From Burkholderiales bacterium (GTDB taxonomy: Bacteria > Pseudomonadota > Gammaproteobacteria > Burkholderiales > SG8-41): a DNA stretch of 64,000 nucleotides. The translations under genes were made by a program, and so were the position numbers. The notes under the pieces are model-generated. The model had not been told where the DNA came from. It saw only the letters and a list, made by a program, of their open reading frames with translations, and searched no databases. The stretch lies in the NCBI GenBank assembly GCA_020854035.1, contig JADZGE010000055.1, forward strand, positions 1 through 64,000, read 5' to 3'. Shown piece by piece: positions 32,561 through 41,272 of the stretch (position 1 is the first letter of the stretch; each line of letters starts with the position of its first letter).

Positions 32561-33589
32561 ATGTTGACATTGACCGTGCGAGTTCATCCGGCGCGCGAAC
32601 GCACCGGACTCGCGGAACTGCGCGAGGGCACGCGGGTACACGCGCGCGGCCCGGCGGTCGCGTCGGCCGCGCCGGCGCTCGCCGCCCGGCGCGGCAACCC
32701 CGGCTGTGAGGCGCTGCGGCCGTGGGGCCATCCGCCGTTCGGCGGCTACCGGCTGCTGCGGTGCCTGCGCGCGCGGCCCGAGTTCGGCGACGAGTACGGC
32801 GATCACGTCCTGCTGTTCGAGCCGGAGTCGGGCCCGGCGCTGGAGGCGGAATCCCACGGGCGGCTCGCGCTCCTCGCCTACAGCGGCCCGGCGGGTCGCG
32901 ACGGCAGAATGCGGCGGACGCAGGGTGGGCTGCGACTGCCGGAGCGCATGCTCCTCGATATCGTGCAGCGCCTGCGCGGCGTGATGGAGATGACGCTGCG
33001 GATCGAACCCCTCCGCGCGCCGGCCTGGTGGCAATTCTGGAGGCGGGCGGAGGACACCATGCCGCTCTCCGCGACCGAGCCGGCGTTCGCGGCCCCGCCC
33101 GCCGACGAGGCGAGCGTCATGGAGGCGTTGCTCATGGACCCCGCCGTCGCGCGACGGGCGCCGCGACGCCCGGTACGCGAGGAACCGCGCGGTCGCGACG
33201 AGGATCGCCATTCCGACGATCGCCGCGATTCGTCCAGTGGCGGGCCGGACCCGGGGGGCGAGCGCTTTCGCGGGCGCGGCGGCGAGGGCGCCGGGGCCGG
33301 CGCGAGCGGGAACTGGGACGACGCTCGCGCCCGGCCGGCCGGCGTCGATCAGGCGGGACGCATACTCGCGGCCGGTGCCGCCACCGCCGCCGCGGCCGCG
33401 CTCGCCAGCCAGGGTGCCGCGGCGGCAAGTCGAGCAGAGCAGAAGCGTGCCGGCTCCGGCGACGAGCGTGCCGAGACCGACACGCCGGAAGCATCCGGGC
33501 CGGCTGCCGCGTCCGGATTTCCGGGGTACCCGGATGCGGGCGGCTCGGCGCCGGATTCCGGTTCGGAGGGTTCATCCACGGCCTATTGA
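32561..33589 (+). CDS. L,D-transpeptidase-like protein without Cys/His, low-complexity C-terminus
   Basis: A 342-residue protein I do not recognise with certainty. Residues about 45-150 follow the plan of a YkuD domain: GNPGCEALRPWGHPPFGGY, then LEAESHGRLALLAYSGPAG, then RRTQGGLRLPERML. In active L,D-transpeptidases the corresponding places read IHGG and T-x-GC-x-R. Here Ser-Gly and Gly-Gly stand instead, so the catalytic His and Cys appear absent. A Trp-rich WWQFWRR follows near residue 155. The last 140 residues are low complexity (Asp/Arg, then Ala/Gly/Ser). No signal peptide is seen. It lies 24 bp after the glycosyltransferase gene. Confidence 0.6.
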   Translation: MLTLTVRVHPARERTGLAELREGTRVHARGPAVASAAPALAARRGNPGCEALRPWGHPPFGGYRLLRCLRARPEFGDEYGDHVLLFEPESGPALEAESHGRLALLAYSGPAGRDGRMRRTQGGLRLPERMLLDIVQRLRGVMEMTLRIEPLRAPAWWQFWRRAEDTMPLSATEPAFAAPPADEASVMEALLMDPAVARRAPRRPVREEPRGRDEDRHSDDRRDSSSGGPDPGGERFRGRGGEGAGAGASGNWDDARARPAGVDQAGRILAAGAATAAAAALASQGAAAASRAEQKRAGSGDERAETDTPEASGPAAASGFPGYPDAGGSAPDSGSEGSSTAY

Positions 33590-33795
33590 TGGCAACCCGC
33601 GCGCTCGCCGTCCCTTCGCGGCAGGAAGCTCGAGGAGCGGCCGGGCACCGGGCGCAGTCACCGGAGCCCGGAGGGATATTGCGGGAAACCGTCGTGCCCG
33701 CGGCGGAGGATCCAGGAGTGTTTGACGCCGCGGGGTTCGCGCCTGCGCGGGAACAAGGGGAGCGGTTGTCGAGAGGCTCCCGGGGTTCTGGCGGG

Positions 33796-34479
33796 TTACG
33801 CCGGCTCCATGCCCTTCGAGCGGATAACCGGCTGCGCGGCGGGCGAGCGGAAGTGGTCCACCAGCGCCCGCGCCGCCGGCGCGTTTCGCGCGCGCGCGTG
33901 CACGCCCGCCGAGAACGTGGTGACTTTCTGCACGTCGGGCGACAACGGGCCCACGATGTCGATCCCCGGCACCGGGAGAAGCTCGCTCATCTGCTGGAAC
34001 CCCAATTCCGCCTCGCCCCGCGCCACCACGGCCCCGGCCGGCTCGCCCTGGCAGATCTTCACCTTCGCCCTGATCGAATCGGCGATGCCCATGCGCTCGA
34101 ACAGCCCCGCGAGATGGACGCCGCTCGGACCGGTCGAGTAGACGATCGAGGTCGCGGCGAGCACGGCGCGCTCCAGCGCCTCGCCGGAACCGATGTCGGG
34201 CCGCGGGGCGCCGGATTGCACGGCGGCGGCGACGCCACACCGCGCGAGATCGAACTTGCCGCCCTGCGCAATCAGCCCGGCGGCGGAGAGCGCGTCGAGC
34301 GCATCGGACGCGAGGATCACGAGATCGACGATTTCGCCGCCCTGCAGGCGACTCATCATCTGCATGCTCCCCACCCAGAGCGACTCGACCTTGTGCCCGG
34401 CCGCGCGCTCGAAGCCGGGCACCAGCTCGAGGTAGGCCTCCTTGAACGCCGCCGACAGCATCACCGAAATCCGTGCCAT
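33796..34479 (-). CDS. ModA-like substrate-binding-domain protein without signal peptide
   Basis: A 227-residue protein of the molybdate/extracellular solute-binding type (PBP-II fold). ARISVMLSAAFKEAYLELVP is the usual first strand and helix, and VDLVILASDALDALSAAGLI the second. SIVYSTGPSG and LGFQQMSELLPVPG are the later ligand loops. The ATG at 34479 follows GGGGAG, and no hydrophobic leader lies upstream in frame. It would stay in the cytoplasm, unlike ABC-transporter ModA, so a sensing or other cytosolic role is possible. No ModB/ModC genes are adjacent. It is divergent from an alpha/beta hydrolase. Confidence 0.82.
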   Translation of the reverse strand: MARISVMLSAAFKEAYLELVPGFERAAGHKVESLWVGSMQMMSRLQGGEIVDLVILASDALDALSAAGLIAQGGKFDLARCGVAAAVQSGAPRPDIGSGEALERAVLAATSIVYSTGPSGVHLAGLFERMGIADSIRAKVKICQGEPAGAVVARGEAELGFQQMSELLPVPGIDIVGPLSPDVQKVTTFSAGVHARARNAPAARALVDHFRSPAAQPVIRSKGMEPA

Positions 34480-34753
34480 GCGAACTCCCCGCGGTTTGCC
34501 ATGTTCTCCCCCTTCTCTCGCGCCGGCGCCGCGTCTCCGGCGGTGCCCCGCCTGGCCGATTATTGCACGTGGCAGCCGCGATGCCGGTCCGCGCGCGACG
34601 CCTTCCGGGTGCGGTCTGCTATATTCATCCTGCCTCGCAGCGCACCGCGCCGGCCACCGGCGGCCCGGAAGCGTTCGGCGGACCGATGCGCCGGGAACGG
34701 GCGCGCTTCGCGAGAATCGCGGGGGGAACCGGGAACGCGGGCCGACTGACGTG

Positions 34754-35899
34754 ATGACGGATACGGCACGACGGACGACGAACGGCGCGAGCGGCGCCCC
34801 TGGAGGCGGGGCTGCCGGCGAGCGGATCGTGACGACGGACAGCTTCGTCGCGCACGTATCCACGGTGCCGGCGAACGAGGGGAAAACGGTCGGGCTCTTC
34901 GTGCGCGAGAAGGCGCTCGCCGCCACCCTTGAATCGAGCGTAAAGCCGCGCGTGGTGCTGATGGTGCACGGCGGGTTCGGGCCGTGCGTCGTCGCCTACG
35001 ATCTTCAGTATCGAGACTACAGCTTCATGTCGGTGCTGGCGCGCGCGGGCTTCGACGTCTTCACCATGGCGCACACCGGCTACGGGCCTTCGCCGCGCCC
35101 GCTGATGGATGATCCCTGCAACGTCGACGCCGAGTTCCAGCCGCTGCTCGTGCCACACGTGCTGAGGGAGCCCGCTCGCCCTCGCTTTCCCTACAAGCTG
35201 GTTTCGAGCCGCACGGAATGGGACGAACTCGAAACCGTGGTGCGGCATGTCCGCAGACTGCGGGGCGTCGAGCGCGTGAGCCTCGTCGGGTGGTCGACCG
35301 GCGCGCCGCGCGCGGGCGGGTTCGCCGCGCTGCACCCGGACGAGGTGGACAAGCTCGTGCTCTTCGGCCCGGCCCCGTGGTTCCCGAACGAGGAGCCGCC
35401 GGCGCGGATGCCGGAGCCGGGCGCACCGACGCTGCTCCAGACGCGCGAATTCCTCCTCGAGCGGCGCTGGCGTGACCACGTCCATTGCGAGGGGCAGATC
35501 GAGGATCCCGGGGTGTGCGATGCCTACTGGCGCGAGATCATGGCGGTCGACGAGGTCGGCGCGACCTGGGGCGCGAACGGGGAGGGGATGATCCGGGCGC
35601 CCGCCCGCATGAACTTCGGCTGGCGCACGAACCTTGGCCGCATCACCGCCCCGACGCTGGTGGTATTGGGCGAGTACGACAATTACGCGCAGCGCCTTCA
35701 GGCGTGGCGGGGCCTTGCCGTCGAGCACCGCCTGTTCATCAAGGTCGCCTGCGCGTCGCATTTCGTGAGCTTCGAGCGCGGGCGGCACCTGCTCCACCGC
35801 GCGACGCGGGAATGGCTCGCGGGCGGCACGGTGGACGGCGCGCGCACGGGTGAGTTTTTCGCGGACGTGGACGGGCGGCTCAGTCCCGCGCCGGCCTGA
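34754..35899 (+). CDS. Alpha/beta hydrolase
   Basis: A 381-residue cytoplasmic hydrolase from ATG 34754 (GTG 34751 is immediately before). The core shows LMVHGGFGPCVVAYD (oxyanion region), AHTGYGPSPRP, and the nucleophile elbow SLVGWSTGAPRAGG (G-x-S-x-G). A late acidic residue in VVLGEYDNYAQR and the His in VACASHFVSFERG complete a plausible triad. A large cap lies between them. The N-terminal 30 residues are Gly/Ala-rich. It precedes two Bug receptor genes in the same direction (69 bp to the first), so it probably acts on their ligand or its product. Confidence 0.87.
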   Translation: MTDTARRTTNGASGAPGGGAAGERIVTTDSFVAHVSTVPANEGKTVGLFVREKALAATLESSVKPRVVLMVHGGFGPCVVAYDLQYRDYSFMSVLARAGFDVFTMAHTGYGPSPRPLMDDPCNVDAEFQPLLVPHVLREPARPRFPYKLVSSRTEWDELETVVRHVRRLRGVERVSLVGWSTGAPRAGGFAALHPDEVDKLVLFGPAPWFPNEEPPARMPEPGAPTLLQTREFLLERRWRDHVHCEGQIEDPGVCDAYWREIMAVDEVGATWGANGEGMIRAPARMNFGWRTNLGRITAPTLVVLGEYDNYAQRLQAWRGLAVEHRLFIKVACASHFVSFERGRHLLHRATREWLAGGTVDGARTGEFFADVDGRLSPAPA

Positions 35900-35968
35900 A
35901 CGGTGTCCGACGCCGTCGGGCCGCGCGTTCCGCCCGAGCCTCCGGCGATCGGGGGAGGGAACAGGGAA

Positions 35969-36970
35969 ATGCGGATCGCGAACGGGTGGCGGCCGATCGC
36001 CATGGCCTGCGGGGCAGGCTGCCTGCTGGCCGGAGCGCCGACGGCCGGCGCGCAGCCCGCGTGGAAGCCGGAGAAACCGGTGGAGATCATTGTCACCTGT
36101 CAGCCGGGTTGCGGGCCGGACATCGCCGCGCGCCTGATCCAGCGCATCTGGCAGGAGCAGCGCATCGTCGGCACGCCTTCCGTCGTCGTGAACAAGCCGG
36201 GCGGGGGCGGGGCGGTCGCCTACGGTTACCTCAACCAGCGCCCGGGAGACGGGCACGCGCTCGTGCTCTCCGGCGCTGGCGCGGTGGTAAACACCATCAT
36301 GGGTCGCGGCACCGGCCACCGGGACCTGACGCCGCTCGCGATGATGGCCGCCGAGTACGTCGGCGTGGCGGTGCGCGCCGACTCGGCCTTCCGGAGCGGC
36401 CGCCATTTGATCGACGCACTGAAGAAGGACCCGCAGGCAGCGGCGTTCGGCGTGGCGAACAGTCTCGGCAACGCGAACCACCAGGCGGTCGCGCTCGCCA
36501 TGAAGGTGGAAGGCATCGCGCCCGCGCGCGCGAAGACCGTCGTGTTCCAGTCCGGGGCGAATGCCATCGCGGCGCTCCTCGGGGGCCACGTTCAGGTCGT
36601 GCCGGCATCGGTCGGGCTCTGGGCCGGGCCGCACAAGACAGGGCAGGTGCGACTCGTCGCGGTGACCTCGCCGAAGCGCATGGGTGGGGAATTCGCCGAG
36701 GTGCCCACCTGGCGCGAGCAGGGAGTGGACGCGGTGGTGTCGGTCTGGCGCATGATCACGGCGCCACCCGGCCTGACGCCCGCGCAGTCCGCGTTCTGGC
36801 GCGACGCGCTCCGCCGCACGACCGAGACGCCCGAGTGGAAGCGCGACCTCGAGAAGAACCATCAGGCCGACGAGTTCATGGCCGGTCCGGAGTTCGAGCG
36901 CGCGGTCGAGACGCTCCACGCGCAGTTGAAGGGCCTGCTCACCGAGCTCGAGCTTGCGAAGAGGCCGTGA
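35969..36970 (+). CDS. Divergent Bug/TctC-family solute receptor
   Basis: A 333-residue secreted receptor. ATG 35969 follows a purine-rich GGGAGGGAACAGGG. The signal region ends near PTAGAQ. It is the most divergent Bug protein here: the first loop is CQPGCGPDIAARL with two Cys flanking the Pro-Gly, and the second loop VFQSGANA lacks the VPYKG motif. NKPGGGGAVAYGYL and PGDGHALVL still mark the family. The two cysteines are close enough to form a disulfide in the periplasm. It is followed 29 bp later by a second, more typical Bug gene. Confidence 0.88.
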   Translation: MRIANGWRPIAMACGAGCLLAGAPTAGAQPAWKPEKPVEIIVTCQPGCGPDIAARLIQRIWQEQRIVGTPSVVVNKPGGGGAVAYGYLNQRPGDGHALVLSGAGAVVNTIMGRGTGHRDLTPLAMMAAEYVGVAVRADSAFRSGRHLIDALKKDPQAAAFGVANSLGNANHQAVALAMKVEGIAPARAKTVVFQSGANAIAALLGGHVQVVPASVGLWAGPHKTGQVRLVAVTSPKRMGGEFAEVPTWREQGVDAVVSVWRMITAPPGLTPAQSAFWRDALRRTTETPEWKRDLEKNHQADEFMAGPEFERAVETLHAQLKGLLTELELAKRP

Positions 36971-36999
36971 GGTCGGGGACGAGAGACGAGAGGAACGCC

Positions 37000-37980
37000 A
37001 TGCCAGCCGGAGCAGGAAATTTCAGCCGGGTTGTTCTGGTCTTTCCATTGATAAGTCTGGGCGTCGCGGCGGCAGGAGCCCAGACTTATCCGGTGAAGCC
37101 GATCCGCATCATCTCGCCGTTCGCTCCCGGCGGCGGCAACGAGGCGATCTGCCGCGCGCTGCAGCCGAAGCTCGCCGAGAGCCTGAGGCAGCAGGTCATC
37201 GTCGAGTCCCGGACCGGCGCGAACGGCATCGTCGGCACGGAAGTCGCCGCCCGCTCGGCACCGGACGGCTACACGATGGCGCTGATTCCGAGCGGGCATG
37301 CCGTCAACGCAAGCCTCTACAGGAAGCTTCCCTACGACACGGTCCGCGACTTTTCGGCCATCGCGCTGGTGGGCGGGGGGCCGCTCGTGCTCGCGGTGCA
37401 TCCGGCGCTGCCGGTGAAGGACGTGAAGGATCTCGTCGCGCTCGCGAAGACCCGGCCGGGCGAACTCACCTACGCCTCGGCGGGCGTGGGGGCGTCCGGG
37501 CATCTCGCGGGCGCCCTGTTCGACGTGATGGCCGGCACGAAGATGCTCCATGTTCCCTACAAGGGCATGGGGCCCGCGATCACGGACCTCCTCGGCGGGC
37601 AGGTGTTCATGACATTCGGCACGAGCCTTTCGGTGATACCGCACGTGCGGTCCGGGCGGTTGCGCGCGCTTGCGATCACCGGCGCGAAGCGTGCCGCCGG
37701 TTTTCCGGAGATCCCGACGATCGCGGAGTCCGGGGTGCCCGGCTACGAGGCGAGTCTCTGGTACGGATTCGTCGGGCCGGCGCGCATACCGCCGGAAATC
37801 GTGCGGCGCCTGAACCAGGAAATCAACGCCGCGTTGCGCATGCCGGACGTGAAGGACCGCCTCGCCGGGCAGGGCGTCGAGCCGACTCCGGCGTCCGCCG
37901 ACGAGTTCGCGAAGCTCCTCGCCGCCGATGTCGAGCGCTGGGCGAAGGTGGTGGCGCGGGCGGGCATCCGGCCCGATTGA
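37000..37980 (+). CDS. Bug/TctC-family periplasmic solute receptor
   Basis: A 326-residue receptor with start ATG 37000 behind GAGAGG. The signal peptide ends near AAAGAQ, just before TYPVKPIRIISPF. The first ligand loop is FAPGGGNEAICRAL, with Glu where Asp is usual, and the second is VPYKGMGPA. ESRTGANGIVG and APDGYTMAL are canonical. Its Bug neighbour upstream differs strongly in both loops, so the operon hydrolase-receptor-receptor likely covers two ligands. Confidence 0.93.
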   Translation: MPAGAGNFSRVVLVFPLISLGVAAAGAQTYPVKPIRIISPFAPGGGNEAICRALQPKLAESLRQQVIVESRTGANGIVGTEVAARSAPDGYTMALIPSGHAVNASLYRKLPYDTVRDFSAIALVGGGPLVLAVHPALPVKDVKDLVALAKTRPGELTYASAGVGASGHLAGALFDVMAGTKMLHVPYKGMGPAITDLLGGQVFMTFGTSLSVIPHVRSGRLRALAITGAKRAAGFPEIPTIAESGVPGYEASLWYGFVGPARIPPEIVRRLNQEINAALRMPDVKDRLAGQGVEPTPASADEFAKLLAADVERWAKVVARAGIRPD

Positions 37981-38054
37981 GGGTGGCGCCCGGGGGCGAT
38001 CCGTCGTCCGGTTCGCAAGAGGCCGCGCGCGGCGCCGCGACGCGCGCGCCGGAC

Positions 38055-38648
38055 TTACTTGTCCGCCGGCTGGCGCAGCAGCCGCCACAGCGTGCCCTGG
38101 TCCGGCAGCCCGGTGGAGCGCATGCCGCTTCTCTCCTGGTACGCGGCGAACGCGCTCCGCGTCCGCTCGCCGTAGTCGGCCTCGGGCTCGCCCTTGTAGT
38201 AACCGAGATCGGTGAGCCTGCGTTGCGCCCGTCGCAGCACCTCGGCGTAGATCGCGAACTCCTGGTCGCCGACCTTGCCGCGCACGATCGGCGATTGCGC
38301 CCGGATCCGGTCATCGCTGAATCGCGCGAGGAAAGCCGCGGCAACGGCGAACAGGCGGTCGGCCGGGCGCGCCTTGCAGTGGCCCTCGATCAGCCGCACG
38401 ACGAGTTCGGTCGACTCGAAAGACAGCGCATCGTAGGTGTCCGGTGCGTAGTGGTTGACGCCGGTCACGTAGCCGTCGATCCAGCCGCCGATCATGAAGA
38501 ACACGCTCGATTTCTTCTCGGCCTCCTGCAGGAACTGCTCGCAGGTCACCAGGCCGACGCCGCGCACGGCGTGCGCGCCGCCGGAGTCGGCGGCCCGCGC
38601 GGGCACGCACCAGCAGGCGAAGAGCAGGACAGCCAGAATCGGTCTCAC
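38055..38648 (-). CDS. Secreted protein with C-terminal peptidoglycan-binding domain
   Basis: A 197-residue protein with GTG start at 38648 behind GAGGAG. The signal peptide MRPILAVLLFACWCVPARA is followed by a domain of about 100 residues with two Cys (VTCEQFL and EGHCKAR) that could be disulfide-linked. Its GYVTGVNHYAPDTYD segment resembles the Rap1a/HdeA-like small periplasmic folds, but only loosely. Residues about 140-190, RRLTDLGYYKGEPEADYG then TRSAFAAYQERSG, form a peptidoglycan-binding domain 1. It probably sits in the periplasm on the wall. It lies 214 bp downstream of the CoA-transferase gene, probably with its own promoter. Confidence 0.8.
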   Translation of the reverse strand: MRPILAVLLFACWCVPARAADSGGAHAVRGVGLVTCEQFLQEAEKKSSVFFMIGGWIDGYVTGVNHYAPDTYDALSFESTELVVRLIEGHCKARPADRLFAVAAAFLARFSDDRIRAQSPIVRGKVGDQEFAIYAEVLRRAQRRLTDLGYYKGEPEADYGERTRSAFAAYQERSGMRSTGLPDQGTLWRLLRQPADK

Positions 38649-38760
38649 TACGTTCTCCTCGGCGATATCGTTGTAGTGTTCGCGTCACGACCAGTTAGGC
38701 CGCGCGGACCGCCCGGCGGAGCGCGCGAACGACGGTGTGCCCGCGGCTGCGATGCAGTTG

Positions 38761-38796
38761 GCCGCCGATGAACGCGGATCGGCGTCCACCGGCGGC
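38761..38796. repeat. Compact palindrome of the 10-bp-period repeat family
   Basis: GCCGCCGATGAACGC at 38761-38775 and GCGTCCACCGGCGGC at 38782-38796 are inverted copies at 13 of 15 positions, with a 6-base centre. The half sequence matches the ends of the element at 22389-22630. It lies between the peptidoglycan-binding-domain gene and the CoA-transferase gene. Confidence 0.68.
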
Positions 38797-38862
38797 TCAA
38801 GTGTCCGGTTGCCCGGCCCCCGGGCCGCCGGCAGGTTACGCCGCAGCCGGGAATGAGCGGAG

Positions 38863-40089
38863 TCAGGCCTGTTCCTTCTCCGGTGCGAGCGGCTGCGTGA
38901 CACCTGTCGCCGCCAGCTCGGCGATCTCCTGCTTCGTGTAACCGAGCCACGCGAGGACTTCGTCCGTGTTCTGCCCGGCCTCCGGCGCGGGGTTGCGCAC
39001 GCCGCGCGATGCGCCGGTGAAGTTGAGCGGCGAGGCGACGAGCCGCGTGTCGCCCAGCACGGAGCCCGTCACCGGCGCGTCCATGGCGAGGTGCTTTACT
39101 TGCGGGTCCGCGAACACGCGGTCGATGGTGTTGATCGGGCCGGCCGGGATTCCCGCCTCCTCGAACCGGTCCACCCAGTGGGCGGCGGGCTGGTGCCGGG
39201 TGACTTCGGAGATCGCCGCATTGAGCGCGGGCCGATCCTTCGTGCGCCCGGCCGTCGTGCTCCATTCGGCCTTGTCCTTCCACTCCGGGTGTCCGAGCGC
39301 GTCGCACAGGCGCGGCCACAGCCGCCCCGAGCTCGCCGCGATGTTCATGTAGCCGTCGCTCGTCGGGAAAACGCCCGTCGGCGTGAACGTCGGGTGGTCG
39401 TTGCCGGCCTGGTTCGCGACTTCGCCGCGCACAAGGTAGCGCGCGGCCTGGAAATCGAGCATGAAGATCATGGATTCCAGCAGGCTCGTGTGCACCCACC
39501 GGCCTTCGCCCGTGCGGCCGCGGTCGAAGAGCGCGAGCGCGATGGCGAGCGCGAGGAGGTTGCCCGCGGTCAAGTCGGTGATCGGTATGCCGACGCGCAT
39601 CGGCCCGTCCCCGGGAGCGCCGGTGATGGACATGAGCCCGCCGAGCCCCTGCGCGATCTGGTCCACGCCGCCGCGCTCGCGGTAGGGGCCGGTCTGACCG
39701 AAGCCGCTGATGCTGCCGTAGACGAGCCGGGGATTGATCGGCTTCAGATGCTCGTAGCTGATCTTCAGCCGGTCCTTCACCGGGGCGCGCATGTTCTCCA
39801 CGAGAACGTCCGCGCGCTCGACCAGCCGCCTGAATACGCCGTAGCCGCGCCCGGACTTGAGGTCAAGCTGCACCGCGCGCTTGTTCCGATGCAGGTTCTG
39901 GAAATCGGAGCCGTGCCGCCGCCCGATCACGTCCTCGCCCGGCGGCTCGGGTGGCTCGACGCGGATCACGTCGGCGCCCCAGTCCGCGAGGTGTCTCACG
40001 CAGGTCGGGCCCGCGCGCGCGAGCGTGAGATCGAGAACGACCACTCCCGTTAGCGGCAAGCGCGCCGGCTTGCTGGCGTCTGCAACCAT
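38863..40089 (-). CDS. CoA-transferase family III (CaiB/BaiF)
   Basis: A 408-residue class III CoA-transferase; ATG 40089 is preceded by GGAGGA. The N-terminal LTGVVVLDLTLARAGPTC and LADWGADVIRVEPP are family hallmarks. The expected catalytic Asp is in RGGVDQIAQGLGG (about residue 143), followed by GIPITDLTAGNLLALAIA. The length is normal. These enzymes move CoA between carboxylic acids without forming free intermediates. It lies 110 bp downstream of a Bug receptor gene on the same strand, so activation of the imported acid is a reasonable inference. Confidence 0.92.
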   Translation of the reverse strand: MVADASKPARLPLTGVVVLDLTLARAGPTCVRHLADWGADVIRVEPPEPPGEDVIGRRHGSDFQNLHRNKRAVQLDLKSGRGYGVFRRLVERADVLVENMRAPVKDRLKISYEHLKPINPRLVYGSISGFGQTGPYRERGGVDQIAQGLGGLMSITGAPGDGPMRVGIPITDLTAGNLLALAIALALFDRGRTGEGRWVHTSLLESMIFMLDFQAARYLVRGEVANQAGNDHPTFTPTGVFPTSDGYMNIAASSGRLWPRLCDALGHPEWKDKAEWSTTAGRTKDRPALNAAISEVTRHQPAAHWVDRFEEAGIPAGPINTIDRVFADPQVKHLAMDAPVTGSVLGDTRLVASPLNFTGASRGVRNPAPEAGQNTDEVLAWLGYTKQEIAELAATGVTQPLAPEKEQA

Positions 40090-40199
40090 GTTCTTGTCCT
40101 CCGAGTCCAGGGTCACGATACGGAATCCCGCGGCGAGCGCCGCCGGCGCCGCGCGCAGTGGTTCGAGCTTAGCACCGGATCGCGTCGGCGAAACAGGTG

Positions 40200-41159
40200 C
40201 TAGTTGGCCTTCGCGCCGGAGAGCTTCACGACGCGCGCCCATTGTTCCAGTTCGCGCTTCAGATGCGCGCCGAACTCCCCGGGCGTGCCCCCGGCGAGCT
40301 CCATGCCGAGTTTGAGGTAGCGCTCGCGCAATTCCGGCAGCACGCGATTGATGGTGGAGTTGAGCCGGTCCACGACCGGCTTCGGCGTCTTCGCGGGCGC
40401 GGACATGCCGTACCAGCCGGTGACCACGTAGCCGGGCACGCCCGCCTCCGACAGCGTCGGGATCTCCGGGGCGACCGGCGAGCGCTTCGCTCCCGTCGAT
40501 GCGAGCGTCTTCAGCCGGCCGGCCTTCGCGTGCGCGATCGCGACGCTGCTGGTGAACGAGACCTGCACCTCGCCCGCGACGATGGCCGCGACGGCCGGCG
40601 CCCCCCCCTTGTACGGGACGTGCGTCAACTCGATACCGGCCATGTGAGCGAAGAGCGCACCGGAGAGATGGTTGGCGCTGCCCACGCCGGACGATGCGAA
40701 GGAGAGCCGCGGCTTCGCGGTCTTCGCCAGCGCGATCAGCTCCTTCACCGTGCTCGCCGGGACGTTGTTCGCGACCGACAGATAGTACTGGGCGAACACG
40801 ATGAGGCCCACCGGCGTGAAATCCCTGAGCGCGTCGTAGCGCAGCTCCTTGTAGAGGCTCGGGTTCGTTACGTGCGTCGGCGTCACGATGATGAGCGTGT
40901 GGCCGTCCGGCGCCGCCCGCGCGGCGAGTTCGCCCGCGACGTTGCCGCCCGCGCCGGGCCGGTTGTCCACGACGAAGGTCTGGCCGAACACTTCCGCGAG
41001 CTTCGCCGTCAGCACGCGCGCAACGCTGTCGGTGCCCCCGCCCGGCGCGAGCCCGACGAAGACGCGCACCGGCCGGCCGGGATATTCCGGCGGCGCGGCG
41101 GCATGGACCAGGGCGGGAACGAGCGAAAGCACGATCGCGACCACGGTTGGAACTTTCAT
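40200..41159 (-). CDS. Bug/TctC-family periplasmic solute receptor
   Basis: A 319-residue receptor; ATG 41159 follows GGAGG. The signal peptide MKVPTVVAIVLSLVPALVHA ends before APPEYPGRPVRV. The first ligand loop is LAPGGGTDSVARV, the DNRPGAGGNVAGE and APDGHTLI segments are typical, and the second loop is VPYKGGAPA. It is transcribed toward a class III CoA-transferase gene. This receptor plus CoA-transferase pairing suggests a carboxylic acid ligand that is activated after uptake. The permease is not encoded nearby. Confidence 0.93.
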   Translation of the reverse strand: MKVPTVVAIVLSLVPALVHAAAPPEYPGRPVRVFVGLAPGGGTDSVARVLTAKLAEVFGQTFVVDNRPGAGGNVAGELAARAAPDGHTLIIVTPTHVTNPSLYKELRYDALRDFTPVGLIVFAQYYLSVANNVPASTVKELIALAKTAKPRLSFASSGVGSANHLSGALFAHMAGIELTHVPYKGGAPAVAAIVAGEVQVSFTSSVAIAHAKAGRLKTLASTGAKRSPVAPEIPTLSEAGVPGYVVTGWYGMSAPAKTPKPVVDRLNSTINRVLPELRERYLKLGMELAGGTPGEFGAHLKRELEQWARVVKLSGAKAN

Positions 41160-41272
41160 TCCGTACTCGCCTCCAGGCAGGTTCCGGCGCAACTTTACTC
41201 CGTTCCCGCGGCCGATGCGGCGATATTGCCGGGCCGGCGGGCACGGGCGGAGAATCGGCGCTGCAAAGCACG

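Noticed and set aside
33590-33795. A coding region or remnant in the gap between the L,D-transpeptidase-like and ModA-like genes
   Set aside because: Neither strand gives recognisable protein similarity; a stretch near 33739 loosely recalls common CGGGAA-type environmental repeats, but the match is too weak to call.
5121-38796. CRISPR repeats as an explanation for the GCCGATGAAC copies
   Set aside because: The copies are scattered, form inverted pairs, and have no regular spacers or cas genes.
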